Origin: DAOWGG01 sp965369815
GTDB lineage: Bacteria > Patescibacteriota > Gracilibacteria > UM-FILTER-43-11
Length of the DNA stretch: 44,479 bases
Assembly: GCA_965369815.1 (NCBI GenBank)
Contig: CBDUQS010000005.1
Coordinates: forward strand, 1 to 44,479
Reading direction: 5' to 3'
The notes under the pieces were generated by a model that was not told where the DNA came from, ran no database searches, and saw only the letters and a list, made by a program, of their open reading frames with translations. Positions 41,760-44,479 of the stretch are shown in pieces (positions within the stretch are counted from its first letter, which is position 1; each line of letters begins with the position of its first letter). The translations under genes and the position numbers were made by a program.

Positions 41760-41853
41760 TGTCATCCCGGACGTGATCCGGGATCCAGGGTGGCTGAGAC
41801 GGGGCAGTAATATAACGTATACTGATGGATCCTGAATCAAGTTCAGGATGACA
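41760..41853. repeat. Inverted pair of 28-base palindromic elements between pilT and the protease gene
   Basis: Copy A (41760-41787) and copy B (41826-41853) are inverted versions of one 28-base sequence with five mismatches; both begin or end with TGTCATCC. Each copy is itself a small palindrome (CCGGAC..GTCCGG type; CTGAA..TTCAG). The pair could fold into a cruciform or hairpin. The element's head matches the one inside comF at 22419. Confidence 0.8.
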
Positions 41854-41860
41854 AAGGGGC

Positions 41861-42586
41861 TTATTTCACTCCATCAGTCTCAGTCAAAAATTCTTTAATA
41901 ACACTCACTGGGATTGCAAAACTGACAGCTGGATCTTCATTACTGGTCACTGTCGCTATTCCAACCACTTCTCCTTCTCCATTCAATAAAGGACTGCCGC
42001 TTTCTCCCAGCTGAACGGGAATAGAAGTTTGCAGTAATCCCTCTACCTTTATAGGTTTATTCAAGGTACCTGCTACAAGGCTTTGATCTTTTTTGAGTAT
42101 ATCTCCCGTTTGAGTGCCTAAGGTTACCACTTGTTTCAACGCGGGGTCGGACGGACTTAAATCAAAAAAACCTATTTTCAATTCATCCGATAGCCGAAGC
42201 GCAGCCAAATCTTTCGATTCATCTTTTTGAATCAGTTTTGCCGTATGCTCAGATCCATCTTTTAACTTAATGTGATAGCGACTCCCAGATTCCAGTACAT
42301 GAGCACTGGTTAAAATGACTCCCTTATCGATCGCAAATCCCATACCACTTCCAATCACTTCTAATTCCTCAGCTTTTCGTTCAAAAGTAGGTTCAGCGAG
42401 TGGGGAATTAAAGGCCGGATCCTTCACTTCAATCACTGAATCAGGCTTTCCGTAAACCAAAACCTCCACCACCGTTCCGGGAAGTTTTTTTGTCTGTATA
42501 TCAGTCATCTCAGTTGCTGGATTATTGCAGCCAGATAAAATAGTCAGAGAGATGAAAATTAGAATGAATGCTTTGAGTATTTTCAA
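41861..42586 (-). CDS. Trypsin-like serine protease lipoprotein
   Basis: 241 aa from the TTG start at 42586, chosen because it opens a clean type II signal peptide (KILKAFILIFISLTILSGC, Cys20). A longer in-frame start would read through repeat DNA and part of the FAD oxidase gene. The catalytic triad of a chymotrypsin-fold protease is visible: His in 'VILTSAHVLES', Asp in 'DESKDLAALRL' and Ser in 'QLGESGSPLLNGEGEVVG'. It resembles HtrA/DegP-type enzymes without a PDZ domain. It should act outside the membrane, perhaps in surface-protein quality control. Upstream of it lies the TTTCG-type repeat (42608-42633). Confidence 0.82.
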   Translation of the reverse strand: MKILKAFILIFISLTILSGCNNPATEMTDIQTKKLPGTVVEVLVYGKPDSVIEVKDPAFNSPLAEPTFERKAEELEVIGSGMGFAIDKGVILTSAHVLESGSRYHIKLKDGSEHTAKLIQKDESKDLAALRLSDELKIGFFDLSPSDPALKQVVTLGTQTGDILKKDQSLVAGTLNKPIKVEGLLQTSIPVQLGESGSPLLNGEGEVVGIATVTSNEDPAVSFAIPVSVIKEFLTETDGVK

Positions 42587-42607
42587 ATTTTCAAATTTAA
42601 ATTTTAT

Positions 42608-42633
42608 TTCGAATTTCGTGCTTCGAATTTCGA
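42608..42633. repeat. Dispersed TTTCG/CTTCG repeat, copy 2
   Basis: It shares 18 consecutive bases with the copy at 3128. It lies between the FAD-oxidase stop and the serine-protease start, with AT-rich TTTCAAATTTTCAAATTT words beside it that seem to supply the protease start region. Confidence 0.7.
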
Positions 42634-42641
42634 TTTTTTTT

Positions 42642-43937
42642 CTATTTGCACATTTTCTCAAAAAGCGTTCGGAAGATATTGTCCGGATCAGTCTTTTTCT
42701 TAACTTCAAAAAAGTTCTTCTTATTCCAAATCTTCCAGAATTCCTCCTCGGTATAGCGGTTGGTGGAAATAAGCGTCTTCAGCGCATTCACCTCCGTCAG
42801 CTTCTTCTCGATAATACCGTAATAATCCCTGTCGTCATTCCTTTTTAACCCATAAATGGCAATATCCAAAAACAGTTCATCCTTAATATCCTCCGCATAT
42901 TTATCATCAATCCATTCATAGCTCCTTACCTTTTTATACGGCACATACCACAGCGGAAACCAGTCCACCTCCTTTCCGTACCATTCCATAAATTCCTCCA
43001 TTTTCGAATACGGAATAAAAGTATCCAGCGTCACTGGGATCATTTTTTTAGGAATGAATTTCTGAAATTTATCCACGATTCTCAAAACCTCATTCGAACT
43101 TAAAAACCAACCAAATAGCACACGAGCAATCCACGATTTAGGCGTCGTATTCGTCACCCCTTTGTCGTAGCGGAAGAAATAGTCGTGAGTCTTAAAATAA
43201 TCATCCTTCCTTTTGGCCGTCGTCTTGTAATAATCGCCCATCCAATCGTAACAATGCGTGTACGGAGCTTTATTTACAAAATTACCCAAACACAAACTGT
43301 ACGAAGTGGGGGAATGAATGATTCCATCCATAAAATCGTAATCCTTCTCCTTATATACCCGCGACGTTTCTTTTAGATAATCCTTTAAATTATCGAATTT
43401 TTTATGCGTCACATGCACATACGGCTTCGCCTCGATCAATTTAAACTTCAGTTTGGTAATAATCCCGAGCGTTCCAAACGTGCCATGCATCATCTGAAAC
43501 ACCAGTTGATGTTCATTCTCTGGCGTACACGTTAAAACATCCCCCTTCGCCGTCACCACCTCATATTCCAAGCAAGCATCATGAAAGCCACCATACTTGT
43601 AGCTCATCGATTCAATCGAGCAGCCCGCTACAGCCCCACCAATCGTAATCGTCTTCAGCTCCGGCACAGTATAGGGCACCAAGCCATGCTTCAGCGTCGC
43701 TTTCACTAAATCCGTAAACGTCACACCCGGTTCGGCAACACAAACCTTCTCATCTTCGTTGATCAGAATGATCTCATTCAAATCACTGACATCCAATTTA
43801 TCGTCAGAGTATTTTTTATCACCCGGTTTCGGAACCGTATGGCTAACCGCCTTCTTTTTCATCGAAAGAGGCCGTTTGCTTTTTCGGTTTTTTAATTGAT
43901 GGGTGATCCGGTGGAGTTTTTCTTCGTGGGTGGGCAT
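42642..43937 (-). CDS. FAD-linked oxidase, DHCR24/D-arabinono-lactone-oxidase-like
   Basis: 431 aa. A basic N-terminus (1-40) precedes an FAD-binding PCMH-type domain: 'CVAEPGVTFTDLVKATLKHG', 'TITIGGAVAGCSIESMSYKY', 'GGFHDACLEYEVVTAKGDVL', and 'MHGTFGTLGIITKLKFKL' with the glycine-rich flavin loop. The C-terminal half (about 180-431) lacks a clear family name and may set substrate choice. Sterol reductases and sugar-acid oxidases share this fold, and the real substrate is not evident. The start context (ATG with the segment coding for MPTHEEKL) is duplicated 470 bases upstream. Confidence 0.8.
   Translation of the reverse strand: MPTHEEKLHRITHQLKNRKSKRPLSMKKKAVSHTVPKPGDKKYSDDKLDVSDLNEIILINEDEKVCVAEPGVTFTDLVKATLKHGLVPYTVPELKTITIGGAVAGCSIESMSYKYGGFHDACLEYEVVTAKGDVLTCTPENEHQLVFQMMHGTFGTLGIITKLKFKLIEAKPYVHVTHKKFDNLKDYLKETSRVYKEKDYDFMDGIIHSPTSYSLCLGNFVNKAPYTHCYDWMGDYYKTTAKRKDDYFKTHDYFFRYDKGVTNTTPKSWIARVLFGWFLSSNEVLRIVDKFQKFIPKKMIPVTLDTFIPYSKMEEFMEWYGKEVDWFPLWYVPYKKVRSYEWIDDKYAEDIKDELFLDIAIYGLKRNDDRDYYGIIEKKLTEVNALKTLISTNRYTEEEFWKIWNKKNFFEVKKKTDPDNIFRTLFEKMCK
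43915..43937. repeat. 23-base direct repeat, copy 1 (oxidase start)
   Basis: Identical to 44385-44407, with partial similarity on both sides. It covers the first eight codons of the FAD oxidase on the minus strand. Confidence 0.85.
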
Positions 43938-43945
43938 GGGTTTGA

Positions 43946-44353
43946 TTAATTAATTTTTTCGTAAATTTTTATTGTACCACTGAAATCTTTTGGCATCTCA
44001 TATCGTGATGTACCCATGTCTATAAGGCCAATTGCTTTGTGATATTCAATTGACTCTTTAAAAATCATTTTTTTACCCTCAATTTTATATATACCTAATG
44101 GTAACCTTTCACTTTTTTCACCATCCTCTAAGATAACATAAAGTTGGTGAGGTTCGACTTCAGTGATTGCTTCATAATCCAACATCATTGTTTTACCACC
44201 TGTAAAAGTCATCATAAATCCACTTTCCGTAAATGTAATAAATTCAGAATCGCCATTGGGGGGATTGATTTGCCAAGTTCCAATAAGAGGATCTCCTAAG
44301 AAGTTGCAGCTAGTAAGAATAAGTATGGAGACAATGAGGATAATTCTTTTCAT
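43946..44353 (-). CDS. Small lipoprotein with lipocalin-like beta domain
   Basis: 135 aa with signal peptide and lipobox LTSC (Cys16). The mature part starts 'FLGDPLIGTWQINPPNGDSE' and continues as alternating strands ('FITFTESGFMMTFTGGKTMM', 'HQLYVILEDGE'), like a small lipocalin-like or beta-barrel domain found in many short lipoproteins. The ligand is unknown. The gene lies between two copies of a 23-base direct repeat, one of which is the start of the FAD oxidase, so it may have been inserted by a duplication event. Confidence 0.65.
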   Translation of the reverse strand: MKRIILIVSILILTSCNFLGDPLIGTWQINPPNGDSEFITFTESGFMMTFTGGKTMMLDYEAITEVEPHQLYVILEDGEKSERLPLGIYKIEGKKMIFKESIEYHKAIGLIDMGTSRYEMPKDFSGTIKIYEKIN

Positions 44354-44377
44354 AATTTTATTTAATTAATAGGTTTA

Positions 44378-44407
44378 TTAGTGAAGTTTTTCTTCGTGGG
44401 TGGGCAT
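44378..44407 (-). pseudogene. Vestigial start of the FAD oxidase gene
   Basis: Reading on the minus strand from ATG at 44407 gives nine codons, MPTHEEKLH, then TAA. These nine residues equal the first nine of the FAD oxidase (start 43937). It looks like a leftover or a duplicated start made when the lipoprotein gene entered. Confidence 0.65.
44385..44407. repeat. 23-base direct repeat, copy 2
   Basis: Identical to 43915-43937 and 470 bases from it. The remaining 72 bases of the window (44408-44479) hold no gene that I can support. Confidence 0.85.
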
Positions 44408-44479
44408 AGGGTTGAGTTGTTACTTTATTATTTTTTTCCCTTTTAGGATTGCTTTTTTTGAAATACGAAAAGCATTTTT

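Noticed and set aside
42587..42709. Upstream extension of the serine-protease frame to 42709
   Set aside because: It would read through the TTTCG repeat and the end of the FAD oxidase, and place the signal peptide deep inside the protein. The TTG at 42586 gives a normal lipoprotein leader.
44450..44479. Hairpin TGCTTTT/AAAAGCA followed by T at the right edge
   Set aside because: It would terminate plus-strand transcription, but there is no plus-strand gene upstream; likely chance in AT-rich DNA.

Overview
The window looks like a chromosomal segment of a small-genome candidate phyla radiation (Patescibacteria) bacterium. My best guess is the Peregrinibacteria/Gracilibacteria side of that group, by inference only. 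Pointers are the tight packing with short gaps, moderately AT-rich DNA, many lipoproteins and SLH/FecR/PEGA surface proteins, an orphan PilT, a PrgI/TraC-like pair, DUF4342 and DUF2207 proteins, and isolated pathway genes. UGA is a real stop: thyA ends at TGA right after the usual thymidylate synthase C-terminus and overlaps folA as ATGA. The UGA=Gly code of some Gracilibacteria therefore does not apply. Almost no start codon has a visible Shine-Dalgarno sequence, while many promoters read as TTGACA-N17-TATAAT variants.

Layout. 1-5.8 kb: surface proteins, mostly on the minus strand (partial lipoprotein, FecR-domain protein, Cys-rich lipoproteins, DUF2207-PEGA membrane protein, DUF4342), with a YedZ-like haem membrane protein on plus. 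5.87-7.3 kb: tRNA-Phe with terminator, then folA/thyA. 7.5-8.4 kb: secreted RNase T2 that looks foreign. 8.6-11.6 kb: pgk and a large membrane protein. 11.6-15.6 kb: TraC-like and PrgI-family proteins, then a mosaic S-layer (SLH) protein. 15.7-21.3 kb: efp, an inositol-phosphatase-family gene, tRNA-CAU, a putative Cys-peptidase-like protein, rplI, an oligopeptide-binding protein and secG. 21.5-24.8 kb: a small acidic protein, comF-like, purQ with a PurS-like tail, a SpoU methyltransferase and chorismate mutase. 24.9-40.1 kb: large unknown plus-strand genes, each with its own strong promoter, interleaved with clpC, fmt, a DHH phosphoesterase and a TrmB-like regulator. 40.3-44.4 kb: tRNA-Leu, pilT, a serine-protease lipoprotein, an FAD oxidase and a small lipoprotein inside a local duplication.

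No operon here forms a recognised defence or biosynthetic system. The most unusual material is the plus-strand set at 24.9-40.1 kb. It includes two transglutaminase-fold proteins, one with a barrel-like C-terminus. It also includes a DHp-like/receiver protein without an ATPase domain, a histidine-kinase-like protein that has lost its phospho-acceptor His and ATP-binding residues, and a methyltransferase with a long helical N-terminus. Other notable points are an elongation factor P whose modification loop is replaced, dispersed palindromic repeats including one inserted in frame in comF, and short tandem repeats that recur next to start codons. Folds were judged by eye from motifs; no database search was possible.
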